From positions 1,066,596-1,130,595 of the forward strand of contig CAJNDS010002080.1 in assembly GCA_905221605.1 (NCBI GenBank): a stretch of DNA of 64,000 bases, written 5' to 3'. Below the pieces are notes generated by a model. It was not told the origin of the DNA. It did no database searches and saw nothing but the letters and a program-made list of their open reading frames with translations. Below, piece after piece: positions 1 to 11,700 of the stretch (the first letter of the stretch is position 1; each line of letters begins with the position of its first letter). The stretch is from Symbiodinium natans. Taxonomy: Eukaryota; Sar; Dinophyceae; Suessiales; Symbiodiniaceae. Made by a program: the position numbers and the translations under genes.

Positions 1-1697
1 CGCAACCCACATCTGCAATGATGGCACCCAAAACGGGCGTTGCTTTTCTATCTCAGATGCTTGTTATAAGTTTGCAGCATATGGCTGGCTAGGGTCTGAA
101 GCACTGGCTACTTCCTTGAGGACAAACGTCTAGCGTCTCTTCTTGTAAGGTTTGCTCGGTACACCAGCTTTAGTTCTCGGCTGACCCATACACCACAGAC
201 CACAGCAACACCACTCGGGTTCGGGTCACGAGCAAGTGCAAAACACCAGCAAAGACGACCCTTTCTTTCCCAGGCGGCGGACGGCCTCTTAGCTAGGAGA
301 GCAGATCGGGTTTTGGGCCCTCTGCTATCCCCCCCAACCCCCTCAACCGTGGGCAAGTGGCACCAACTTTCGCAGAGGCTTCATCCAAAATTGCCACGAC
401 ATCTTTCGCGTAGCTGCCATGCCCTTGCCCCCTCATGTGTAAAAACCATCTCTAGAGCACGGTGAACGAAAGAGTTTATGGGATTAACCTGTTTCAGAGC
501 ACGGGTTCGCTCTCTTCCGCTACATGAAGTTCAGCACCGACGGATATGGGCACTTCGATGTCATCGCTTTCAGGAGGGCCACGCTTCACGTGCTGCCGGT
601 GTAACCCTTATATACCTCTCGCCACCGATGACTTTCTTGTCTCTCTTTTAGCGACGGGAACCAAGGCCCAGGGCAACCCGGCACTATCTCCAGCTGGCCG
701 AGGTAGCGGGGAGCGCCTTGCCGAACAGCCTGAAGCCGAGCCCAAATTGTCCCGTTCCGACCGAGCCGCGAGGAGGAGCCGATCCAAAAGGAGTTCAACA
801 TCAGCCGGCCGCGACGAAACCAAAAGGATGCAAACCGGAGATTGCGGTCGAAAAGCGTATCAGGAGTTGCGGCACTGTCGCTCACCCACTACTTCGGCCG
901 GCTCTTCCAATCTCAGCAAAGCAAAGCTTTCAGCCTACAGGAGAAGCTGGCGGGCAAAATCCACAGGCTCCAGCGCGAACAGGCCGAAGAGCATTGCAGG
1001 TTCACACGGTGGATTCTGTTGCGAGGAAAAGGCAACATCCGGAGACGCTCGCGCTAGAGGCCGGGCAGAAGCGAGCTTCTCGTTACAGCAAAAACGGACG
1101 GCAACGCAGTGCCGGCAAGTTGCCCTTGCCACGTTTGTGACAAGTGCGTTGTGCCCAGCGTACGACACCGGTGTTGTGACGAGCTTGTGGCACCTTGGTG
1201 CGTGTCAACAAATTTCCAAGCACAGGTTCCTGCATTTCAATTATCTGCCGGGTGGCCCTCGCAGGCGAGGTCACCGCGAGCAGCAACCGTTTTCTTTCCT
1301 TGAAAGCACATGGCCACTTAAGACACAGGTCTCTGGCTGGGCAGAGGAAGCTCGCCGGCTTCTTGTGGACGAGGTGAGGGATAATCAATGCTAGGGGGGG
1401 AGTGGACTTGCTTCTACACGCCGACGAACTCCGAACGGCTGTTGACACGGGGGACTCCCAACTGACATGCGTCGAGCTCGGCTTCCTTTTCTAGACGGCA
1501 ACAAAACCAGAGGCGAGGTCCGTGGCGTTTTATCGTTCTCGGAAAAAGCTTCTGTCCGAGGACACTTCCAGGTGCCTCGCCTTGCCTTCCTGGTGTGTCC
1601 TCCGCCGCTGAGCGCAGCACTTCCCCCCCCCCCTGCCGCGGCAAGAGGGCAGAGCAGGGACTTCTATACATACCCCAAACTCTTCAAGCTCGCACGC
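1..1697. other. No recognisable gene; GC-rich intergenic
   Basis: Several overlapping open frames occur here on both strands, the longest being 282 codons on the plus strand at 546-1394. None resembles a family I know, and their composition (Arg, Ser and Ala rich, low complexity) is what GC-rich noncoding DNA gives by chance. Further 3' exons of the branching-enzyme-like module ending near 1698 could be hidden here on the minus strand, but I could not find the branching-enzyme C-terminal sheet in it. Confidence 0.4.
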
Positions 1698-3891
1698 CTA
1701 GGCTGAGTGAAAAACCGGCATAATTAGCTCAAATTCGGACAGCCTTGACTTCACACATGCCAAGAATGGCCCGGGGCTTGAACTCGCAACTTTCCTATGT
1801 AGCATGTTAAGCACAAGCGGGGATGATCCCGCGTCCTTTGCGGCCAACTTCGCAAGGGAGGCCATGATCATGGCGAAATTGGCCGCCGGGGTCTCCGCCT
1901 CATCCTCGCTCCCCTCCACACCCGGCAGACCATCCTCATGCACAGCATTCTAGAAGCAAGTCTCGATCGCAGGCAGGCCTCAATTCCTAAGACCACTAAG
2001 TCTCGGCATGCATTGGGGCTAGTCTGTGACCCGGCTTCCGAGTTCAGCCGAAGATCCATTCGGAATCCATCGACTCCAGTCTCCACCCAATGCCTGCACA
2101 AGGCACTGTCAAAGCACCTGATGTGCCCCGTCAAGAGGCTTACTTCGTGCTTTGCGGACAACGGCAGCTGAACAAGCAAACTATCAAGGGCCACAGCCAC
2201 CATCACTGCTCAAAGCTGGTCAAGTTGCTTGATCGAATACAGCAGATGTTGAGCGACCTCTTTCCGAGCGAAATCGAAGCTCCTCACCGCCGCACGGGTG
2301 TTTTCAGCTTGGAAATACCATCGCGGTAGGCTGGACAGGGAAGGGTCGGCACCAGACGCCAGGTCCAAGATGACAGCCAGGCCAAGGTCATGTGCCTTCT
2401 GAAGGAATGCCAAGAAGTCTGGTGGATCTCCCAAGGTTGGCGAGACTGTCATGAGGCTGCCCGCCGAGAATCGGGCCTCTGCATTGTGGAGCCCTTTGAG
2501 GAGGACACCATGATAGCCAGAATGAGCAGCGCGCTGCAGAAGAGAGCGCGCAAACTTCAAGCTTGGCTTCTGGCCTTTCTGCGCCACAAGCGTGATGTCA
2601 AACTCATAAAGGTGGAGCCTTTTGCCCTTGAGCTCCAATTTTTGATGAAGGTCTTTCCTGGATGGACCCCGGCTGATGCTGGTGGGCCAGACGACTGCAT
2701 TCTGAGATTTCGTCTTGGAATTGATGGCGTAGCGAATGGCCCAAGGAGGGATCATCTCTGTTGCCTCCCCTTCGTTCGGCACAATGTACAGCCTGTACTG
2801 GCTGCCCTTTGTGAGTGCTGCGTTTAGGGGAGTCCCGATCTGACAGCACCAAATCTCTGCATTATCTTTGGCCTTTGCAAGGGGGGTACCTGTACGGTTC
2901 CACCCATTGAAGTCTCCGAAGAGGTACACCTCTTTGGCATTCGGAACCCATTCTCTGTAGGTCCATCTTCCGCCGTCACCGTGGTGCAAGCCGAAGTCTT
3001 TAAAGACCGTGGACAAGTATTCCAGGCTTCCTGGGCTGCGCGCGCTTCTCTCTCTGAGCTTCACAGCCACAAACCGTTTTTGGCTTCCTATAAGAGAGCT
3101 CTGCATATTCCAAAAAGTCTTAGACGGGGTCATGAGATGCTCTGAGTGCGAGCACGAGGAACCCAGCTTCGCGAGGGCCTCTTTGCAGCGCTTGGCCCGC
3201 TCCTCGCAGCGAGCCTTTCGCTCCTCTGGAGAGACTGTCATCTTGGAGCTCTTCTCGTTGCCCTTCGCCTCCTGGGTTGGGCAGCTTAAGCACAATAAAC
3301 GTTGCAGAGACGGACTTGCCAGAGTTACGGATACTAGCAGTTGGCACTCTCAATGTTCTGCAGAGGAGATTCAGAGCTGCTGGACTTCGAGGTAGGAGAT
3401 GGCCTGCAGAAGCTCCTCTCTCTGCGCAGCACGGCGCTCTTTGGAGTTGCTTTCGCCGTTGAACGAGATGAATGAGGAGAGTCGAGAAGGTCCATCGTCG
3501 AGGGTCCGAGGACCATTGCTTCTGGATAAACTAAGCCGGCATCGATGGAAGGGTCAAAGAACTCATCCCGAGTCGAAGCTGCCGGAACTACAGATGGCTG
3601 CCTGCTCAATGGTGCAGGCTTCCATGTTTTCTTGGGGACGTCCGCTTCCAGCACGCTCTGGCTGCAAACGGTGTAGTCTCCTGGAAAGTAGATGTGGAAC
3701 ATGCCATCTGGCCAAATTGGGCTGCAGATTGTGGAACCATTTGGAGCGATCAGCGCGAAAATTGCGTCAAAGTAGATGTGTAGCGTCACACAGCTGTCAA
3801 GATTGAAGCGGAATTGCCGCAGGTACTTCTTCCCACCATCACTTATCTCGAGCGCCAAGTTCACATCTGTTGGCGTGTCGATGTTTTGCTC
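1698..3891 (-). CDS. Degenerate branching-enzyme-like GH13 module, possibly fused to the upstream enzyme
   Basis: Exons read at 3891-3358, 3271-2229 and 2093 to about 1950, with a further open stretch to 1698. The first exon encodes an unrecognised beta-rich region with no in-frame ATG, then a Ser/Pro linker. The second starts with a charged helix (SPEERKARCEERAKRC) and carries a CBM48-type segment with RWTYREWVPNAKEVYLFGDF and NGWNRTGTPL. A GH13 barrel follows. Its region I reads LGLAVILDLASGAD instead of the DLVHAH of the neighbouring enzyme, so the histidine pair is lost. The intron 2228-2094 has GC-AG ends and restores YSIK|HWVETGVDGFRMDL, which keeps the region II aspartate. A motif like HEDGLPGV near 1940 may be region III, in another frame. 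The upstream gene can splice into this one by a GA-AG intron (3978-3892). The loss of catalytic residues suggests a regulatory or glucan-binding pseudoenzyme; this is inference. Confidence 0.72.
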
Positions 3892-3966
3892 CTATGCGTA
3901 GCACATGCAAATCCGATCTACAGAATATGTGCGGACACAGTAAAGTATCTGCTGGCTTTCAGGGGC

Positions 3967-6798
3967 TCATAGAGGCTCCTGGAGCCAGCGAGCATCAAGC
4001 CACACGCGAATGCCACCCTCCAGCAGAGAGGCCGGCGCAAGCACTTGCGCGGTGCGCGCCGGGATGTACAAGAGGCATGATGACGGCCTGCAGTGGCGAG
4101 ACGCGAGCAACATGACGGGTTGTGGGCAGTGCCAATGTCCAAGAATCTGCACCTACTTCCCCATCTTCCCCCCATATCCGTGCCTGTTATGTGTGGGTCC
4201 CCCCGAGGGCAGGGGCTTGCCATGCCCCTCCTCCAGTCGACAGTGACCACCGAAACGCTCTTCGTCGGTGTCCAACACAATGCGCATCGCCTCGTCCTTT
4301 GCGATGCCCACCTCCGAGGCCATTGGCTTATCCCTGAAGCCCTCCGCATTTCTCCGTATCTCTCCATAGCTGTGGCTTAGATTCGCTTAGCTGTTCAGCA
4401 AGAAATTTACACTCCTGATCCGCACTCTGAAATAATCCGGCCAAGCTGCTTTGTAGCCTTGAAAGCTCCGGCCGGGATCCAGGTTTACCACGAAGGTGAG
4501 GCTACCACGTTCAAAGACCAGCACTTTGTCGCTTTCATTGCAGACTGTGACAAACTCATGCTCTGAACTCAGCCACTTGAACCGATTCTCCAGGGCTATC
4601 ATCAATTCGTCGAAGTTCTGGAAGTACTTGTAGCGCAACGCCTGGTCGTCAGGCAAGTCCCACCTCCGCCTGCAGAAGTGGTGGCTCCAGCCATTGCTTT
4701 GCTGCGGGAAGTCCACCCATTCCGGGTGTCCAAACTCGTTGCCCATGAAGTTCAGGTACCCCGCGCCCCCAATGCCCAGCACCAGCAGCCGAAGCACCTT
4801 GTGCAAGGCCAGGCCGCGATCCACCACGATCGAAGGCTCTGGGCACTCCGCCAAGCTCATGCCGTAGTACATCTCTTGATCCATCAACCAGAAGGCAATG
4901 GTCTTGTCTCCAACAATGGACTGGTCATGTGACTCCAAGTATCCAATACACTTCTCTTTCCAGCGCTTGTTCGTAAGGGTGTGGCAAATGAAACCTACAT
5001 CCCAGCGGTCATCAGGAACTTCTCGGAGGAGCTTGATGAACATATCAGGAATCGCCATCGCTAGCCGATAGTCAAATCCAAAGCCACCGTCCTCGATGGG
5101 AAGGCAAAGGGTCGGCATGCCACTTACGTCTTCTGCCACGGTGATCGCGGAAGGCAATATGGAATGGATCAAGTCGTTGGCCAGCATCAGATAGACTTGC
5201 CCTTCGAGATCTGCATCCCCACCAAAATAGTCATGATAGCTTCCGGAGTAGCCTTTGCCAATGCCATGTGAGAGATAAAGCATGGATGTGACTCCGTCAA
5301 ACCGGAAGCCATCGAAACGAAATTCTTCCAGCCAATACCGTATGTTCGAGAGAAGGAAACGAAGCACTTCATGCTTCGTAAAGTGAAACAACTTGGAATC
5401 CCATTGAGCATGATGGCCTTTGCGTCCGCCATGGGTGTAGCAGTGATCAGTCCCGTCCATCATTGCAATGCCATCCAGTGAGTTGGACGAGCAATGAGCA
5501 TGAACCAGGTCCATGATCACTGTTAGCCCCAGCGCATGAGCGCGGTCCACAAGCTTTTTCAATTCCTCTGGCGTTCCACATCGGCTTGCCGGCGCGAAGT
5601 AGGAAGTAACGTGGTAGCCGAAGGATCCATAGAAGGCATGCTCAGCAACCGCCATCAACTGGACTGTGTTGTATCCCATACGTTTGATTCGTGGAAGCAC
5701 GGTCTCTGAAAACTCCACATAGGTGGCCACTTTGGGCTCCTTTGAACTCATCCCCACATGCGCCTCATAGATCTTTGGAGACGCAGGCTTGTGCGGCCTG
5801 GCAGGGGGGCCAATGGGAACAGGCTCTGCAGCATTGTGAGGATTGTGCGCCGACGTCCCTTCTATCAGGTTGATTTCACTGGCCTGTCGTGCTTGAAAAC
5901 ATATCGTTCCTCCTTTGGTGGAAGCCAGAAAACACCATTGAAAAGGTTGGTGTTGTGATCCTGCCACGCCAGCTGAGCCCAAGCAGGCACCCTCTCGATC
6001 CACTTGTGATCGACGGTCTCTACTCCTCAACAGCAAGGCTGCGGGCTTTGCAACCTTTCCCCGGACTATCTCTTGACAAGCGTGGAGCAAGACTTCATCT
6101 TCCGGCTATCATGCAGCAATCATGCCTGCTAGTTGCCATCGAGGCGCGAACTTTCACCTGACACTTGTGCTGGATGGCCGGCTTCCCACCGGGCAAATCC
6201 GGAAGCTCCACGTACCAGCGTCCAAATCCCTGCTGGAAGGAAGGGGGGGGGGGCTTACAGTTCAGAGGTGAGATGCACATCCTGCAGAACGCTATCCAAT
6301 GGACACATTTCTACCGAGGTGGCCGGATCACTCACACACACAAGAGCAGGATGAGGTTGCTTGAAGCTCGGTGTTGTTAGCATCCTGGCATGCGAACCCA
6401 GCCTCTGACTTTAAAGGCACGGTGTTCTCCCAGCCGTTGAACTCACCGATGAGGAAAACTTGTTTCGCATTGGGTAGCCATTCACGGTAGGTGATGCCCT
6501 TTTCCTGCTGGCAAGACTATTCAACTGGCTCGGCACTGCGAAGGCTCACAACGTCACAAGGTGCTGCCAGTCCTGCCGAGTGAAACCAAACTCCCGATAG
6601 CCCTCCGCGAACTTTGCAAGTCCCCCCTCCAGCTTCTCCAACTCATCTTTCCACCACCTTGCAACGCAATCAGCACAGAGGGATTCTTTCAGACCTTGGT
6701 ATCTATGCAGCCGCGCGCCTGAAGCTTTTCACTCGCTCCCATATGAGGTCTCCGACGGACTTTAGAGTCGGGTCCACGTCGAACACTTTCAGCGACAT
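3967..6798 (-). CDS. GBE1: 1,4-alpha-glucan (glycogen/starch) branching enzyme, 8 exons
   Basis: The enzyme cuts alpha-1,4-glucan chains and rejoins them as alpha-1,6 branches in storage glucan synthesis. Exons: 6798-6719, 6657-6573, 6504-6403, 6229-6137, 6017-5884, 5797-4450, 4311-4184 and 4087-3967. They total 2,091 nt, about 696 residues, normal for the family, and all phases agree. The order is an N-terminal helix (LEKLEGGLAKFAEGYREFGF), CBM48 (ITYREWLPNAKQVFLIGEFN) and a GH13 barrel opening with KIYEAHVGMSS. Catalytic regions are I VIMDLVHAH, II GFRFDGVTSML (nucleophile Asp), III TVAEDVSGMP (acid/base Glu) and IV YLESHDQS. NFMGNEFGHPEWVDFP follows. The C-terminal sheet spans three exons (MRIVLDTDEERFGGH; NRPSSCLLYIPARTAQVL). 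Six introns fit GC-AG and one GA-AG; only the exon 4/5 border is loose. The start is the ATG of MSLKVFDVDP, which matches the usual family N-terminus. No transit peptide is evident, fitting cytosolic starch in dinoflagellates. Confidence 0.95.
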
Positions 6799-6856
6799 GG
6801 CGGACGCCGCAATTCATGGTTGAGAAGTTGACAACTTTCAGGTGTCTCAAGACGGC

Positions 6857-7455
6857 TTATTGTTCCTGTGGACGTCTAGGCTTGTATCTGATTAATCTGG
6901 CATCTGATCCGTGATCCTGACTCAACGCAGACAATACTCCAAGGGGATCACCCATTCTGTTCATGTTCGTGTCGACTTCAATGCGAACTTGCTGCACACA
7001 CTCAGCTGCAGGCGAACACATAATCTGAATTCGCATCCCAGAATACGGAGAGGTGCCGTGCAACACCTCACCTAGCAGCCGCGACCTCCCACTGAACAGC
7101 TTTGGGCGTCCGGCAGCGGCACTCCTTGGCCCTCTGCTATTCTTTGACCTCAGAATCTTCGGAATCTTGGCTTCCAAGATGTCCTTGCGCACTGCATCCC
7201 CCGCGAGCGGCGAGCGCCCTGCTGATCTTGGCCTCTGCCCGAAGCACGAATGCAGCAGTGGCCTTCACGTTCTGCGTATGTGTTTCAGGCTAACTTCGGA
7301 AGCGAAGCGCCACAAGTCGCACAGTGCCTCTGGAATACCGACCTTGTCGCACAGTCTCCTGGAGGCATCAGCATCGATGACCGAGCAGCACGAAAACAAA
7401 AAACACAGGCGACTTCGAACTTTAGACCCTGCAAGGACTCGTCTCCGGCTTCCAT
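6857..7455 (-). CDS. Hypothetical coding-like segments upstream of the branching enzyme
   Basis: Three minus-strand stretches have a protein-like composition: MEAGDESLQ at 7455, RRLCDKVGIPEALCDLWRFA at about 7369-7300, and VKATAAFVLRAEAKISRAL at about 7268-7205, followed by RKDILEAKIPKILRSKN. They do not join cleanly. A 23-bp piece separates the second and third, and a run of five G near 7200 breaks the frame that four G would keep. The family is unrecognised. The segment ends 59 bp before the branching-enzyme ATG, on the same strand. It could be a decayed gene, a gene with sequencing indels, or chance. Confidence 0.28.
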
Positions 7456-7459
7456 GTCG

Positions 7460-8775
7460 ACCCAAACTGTCGATTTCAAAGAGGGAGACCTACAAACGGC
7501 GGGCGGATCACATGAATCGTTAGTCTGGCCGACTTTGATTTGGTACCCTAGTTGTGATGATTTAACAGTTCCCCGAACCAAACATTGCTCATGTGCTCAG
7601 TGGCGGACAGCCCGAGCGGCATGCCCAGCATCCCACGTCCCACAAGGAGACCAAGCCTGGTCCGAGATTTTGGGACGAATCAATGCATGAAATCCAGCAA
7701 GACAGCCAAGTTTCAATGGCCATTTGCGAGTGCAAGTCCCAAAACGCAATCCGAACAAAACAAGCAGCTTTCATGAACTGAAAGGCACATCAAAGCTTCA
7801 CGGGAGTGCCCGGGAGGGGAGACATGTTCCTCAAATCCCGGTACAGCCCTGGTGGTTGCTTTTTTGAACTTGCCTGTACCCATCGTCAACAGAGTTTTCA
7901 AAGAGCGAAAGTGGCCGGCACAGACTCATAAGCACGCTCGACCCAAGAGAGCCCTTTATGCCTCTACAAGAGATCACACATAGGCTGACCTCAACATCGA
8001 CCTGCAGGGCAAGAACCGCCGGTTTCCACCCAAGTGTTCAGCAAGGAGCCTGTTGGGCCAATTTCAAACGGAATTACTAGTGCCTTTCCTTCTCTATTCT
8101 GTGACGTGTTGCCCCTCTCTCCCCCAGGCTGCGCCGATTCCATAGACCCACATAGACCCACGCCAAGGGCGAGCAGCGATTGAGGTGGAATCCATACATG
8201 AGCGACGTACCGAGCTCAAGCATGTGAGATTCAGTGAGAAATCACAGCGCAGCGATCGCCACCACCTAGGCTTTGCTTAAGGCATGAACGGTTTTGCACT
8301 CGACTCTCCCAATGCCATCGAGCATTGCTTCTGGACGTGTTCGTGGACGCCGTCTTCGGATCACCTTTTCTTGTCATTTGTTTTCTCAAGTCGCTTTCAA
8401 GTACAGTCCTGAAAAGGAGGCCCCTGACTGTGAAGTCGGATGTGATGCACATCAACAGGAGGATCTAGTCTTGCCAGCTTGCCAGATCGCGTTTGTGTGG
8501 CGCGCCTTGAAAAATCTGTCCACAAAGGCTTCGAGATGTACCATGAGCTGACCATGACCTTGCAGAGGGGACGCCCTTCTATGCACACTTGCAGTCAGCA
8601 ACACTCCTGCAAGGCGCAAGATGACTGTGCAGGTAGGCCCTCGACAGGACAAGCTCGCATCCGCCAAGGAACAGAGCGCCTGTCCCTGCAGAGGCTGCGC
8701 TGAGGGGCAACCAACCCATGCTGTCCGCGTTGCTACCGTGCTGTGGTGACAACATGTGGCGACCGCATGGTGGGT
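7460..8775. other. Intergenic, no supported feature
   Basis: I see no recognisable domain, no strong repeat and no RNA gene here. A short direct repeat of catagaccca occurs near 8145-8160. Minus-strand exons of the helical-repeat gene may reach into the right end. Confidence 0.35.
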
Positions 8776-8779
8776 CCTG

Positions 8780-11700
8780 CAAATCACTAGCTCCGTGTAG
8801 AACGGCGTTGGATAGCGCATCCAACAGCGGCCTGGCTGCTGAAAGGAGCTTGTAGACGCATGTGGCAGCAAACTGATGCACAAAGCTTCACTTCCACTGA
8901 ATTGAACGTCTTTGTTTAAGAAACCTGTGGGTGCTTCGACAAGAAGAGGTGTGTTCTCGAGTGATTCAACCGAGCATGATATCAACATGATCTCACCGGG
9001 ACATTGAAGGGTTTTTTGATTTGAGCATGACTGATCATGCAGAGTTGCTGCAGAATCTGTTTGCGAACATTTCATGGGCCTGGTCATCATACTCGATTCC
9101 ACAAGCCTCCACCTTCCGAGCACATCACGGCAACATACTGCAACAGTGGAGGAAGCAGCAGGCAGCTGGATGGAGTCGTCAACTGGCCTCGCGTTGGCCG
9201 GCTCCTGAGGCGAAGGCTGCAGTACCTCTTCCGGCAGAGCGAGGGCTTGGTCAGCTGCCCGTGGCTTCAACATCTTACGCCGTCTAAGATACCCGATTGC
9301 AAATGAAAATGAATGCCTTGAACGTGGCCCGCTCCGAAGCTGCATGAAGCAAAGCAATGCCTGCCTGGGACAGCATCAAGGACTCCAAGGACCACTAAGA
9401 ACCACTCCCAAATGCTGCTGCCAACTGCAACCCCGAGGTTTCTGGGGACCAAGCGTAACTGGACACTGCTGGGCCCCGTGCCAGGTTGCACCTCAAGGCC
9501 GGCAAGCTGACGTCGACGTGCAGACAGAGTGCAGCCCGCTTCATGCAGGAAAATGCGTCCAGAGCTGGACACTTCTCATCTGCTTTCACACTTCTCACAC
9601 CAGCTGAGCAGCTTCATGCAAGTCTCTGGCACACACGCACACCTCCGCCTGGTGTGATGGATGCTCTCTGGCCCTGGCAGGTTTTGTGCATCGAGCTCCT
9701 CAAGATGCCCAACCTTGATTCGGGTCAAGAGACGTCGCAAATGCAGTGTGCTTGCACAGGCATCGGGCTAAGGATGCCACACAGTGCGCAGCTGTAGCTT
9801 CCACCACCGGACCGTTCCAAACCTGCTCTAGAAGGACTCTCAACAGCTCCATCTGCAACTCTGCCAAATGTGAGTATGAAATCCCTCCGGCTTGACTTCA
9901 ATACTACACGGAACACCGGCTGCAACCAAGCTTTGTTTTAAAAGGTGATGTCGCAGCGCTGCAGCGATAGCAAATGGGCTTGAAAGATCTTGAAAGCTCC
10001 GCTGGGCTTCAAACCATGAGTGCTGCAAACGACCACGCTGAGATCGCGCAGTCGACGTGCCCGAAGTGCTGCACCCGCAGCAAGGCCTGTGAGGTGGTGA
10101 GATATGGTGTCTCATGCGTTCGGCCGCCATGGGGGCCTTGCCTCCTTCGCAGGTAAGCCAATGACAGGAAGGCCTTAGCTCACAAAGTGACCCCGTCGAC
10201 ATCGCCAACATCCGGCATTTTTCCATTTTTCGCTCGGAGCGCGGCCTCGCGCCCTCACCGCTGCCTCGACATTTCTGCGGCGGGGTCAGAACCGACAGCA
10301 GGCCGAGGCACGGGCATGAGACCACGCGATGTTTGTGATGTGTTGGGCATCGAAGCCTGACAGACCTGGCCGCTTTAGTCTCGACACGATGTGCCACGTG
10401 ATGCTTGAATGCACTCCGTGGCGTATGCTAGGGCTCGTGCTGCTGCTCATCGACACGAACATGCCAAACAAGTCCTGGCAAATCGAAGGCACTTTGCGTA
10501 GTCAAGCTATAATTCGCCTCGGCCTCCGGCCGGGAGGTGTCTGGAGCAAGCAAACAAACCCAACACACACCTGTAGGACCTGCCAAAATCGCCTGCAGAG
10601 CTGCAATCCAATGCCGTGCTGCGAGGGTGGGTTGGGGCAAAAAAGGTGAGGAGTGGTTTTGACGAGGTTTTCTGAGCCCCCCTGCAGCGTCCACGACCTT
10701 TTTGCTGCCATCTTGACTTCTTGGCAGCTCCCACCACCCTACCAAGCTTCAAGTGGCAACACAAGAACATGAGCACAGACGTCAACTGCACCGAAGTTTT
10801 TTGCACTGCCTGCTGACACTGCAAGCTCAAACAAGGCTTCAGGGGTCCTCCAGCAAGCCTGTACGTCTCCCAAGCTTACTTACGCTGCGGGTTCAAGGAC
10901 TTCCTCGACCCGCGATCGCTATCCGCATCTGCAGCCCGACCGTGCGGACTGGATACTCCCAGGTGCGCCTCGTAGACTGCGCTATACTATATACCTAGTT
11001 CGGGTCCTGTACCCTCGAGTGAAATCGTTGCACATCTCTTGGGTTGGGCCGGCGCTGCCAACGCGCAAGCGTTTACAATGCATTCTGCCGAGGGAAGTGA
11101 GAGCTGGTTGCCGGGAAATGCTCGACGATTGCAGCCCTCCTCGTTCATGCTTTCCATTGTGCCGAAGGCCCGCAAAAGGTTGGAGGCATTCTGTGGCATC
11201 AGTTCTGGCCTGGAAGAGGCCCATAGGCCCTCGCTAGCGCTCGTCAGCCCTCGCTCCCTCAGCGAAAGCCTTCATCTCCGCACCTCTTCTTTGCTTGCGT
11301 CATGATCAAGTGGAGCAGAGGCGGGTGGCAATGGCTCGACGTGGCCGTTGCTCAGGCGCTGTTTGACCTACAACGACAACACCAGCAACTCTACGTTCTG
11401 TCGCGATGCGCTGGAACACGACAAAAATGTGCAAAACACCGTTTCGCAAGCGCACGTCTCCAGTGCCGCCAGAACTACAACTCAACCCCTGAGGCGCCCG
11501 CAAATCTTGCGCGGAAGAGCTGTCGATACCTTCCTGCGTTTGGAAGGCTGTGCAAGGCTGCTGACTACAGGCTGCGTACTGCGAGAACCAAACGATTCCT
11601 GCCCCAGAGCCGCAAGGGCATCAAGGAATGTCTCCGATCGGAGGGCCGAGCTTGCCATGGCCTGTGACCTCTGCGACATGCTGAATGACACCTCACGGGA

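Noticed and set aside
546-1394. 282-codon plus-strand frame near the left end
   Set aside because: Arg/Ser/Ala-rich composition, no motif, several equally long overlapping frames, and opposite to the local gene direction.
1750-1830. tRNA-like T-arm words (ggggcttgaactcgcaac)
   Set aside because: The stem does not pair and no acceptor, D or anticodon arms are present; the stretch reads better as coding on the minus strand.
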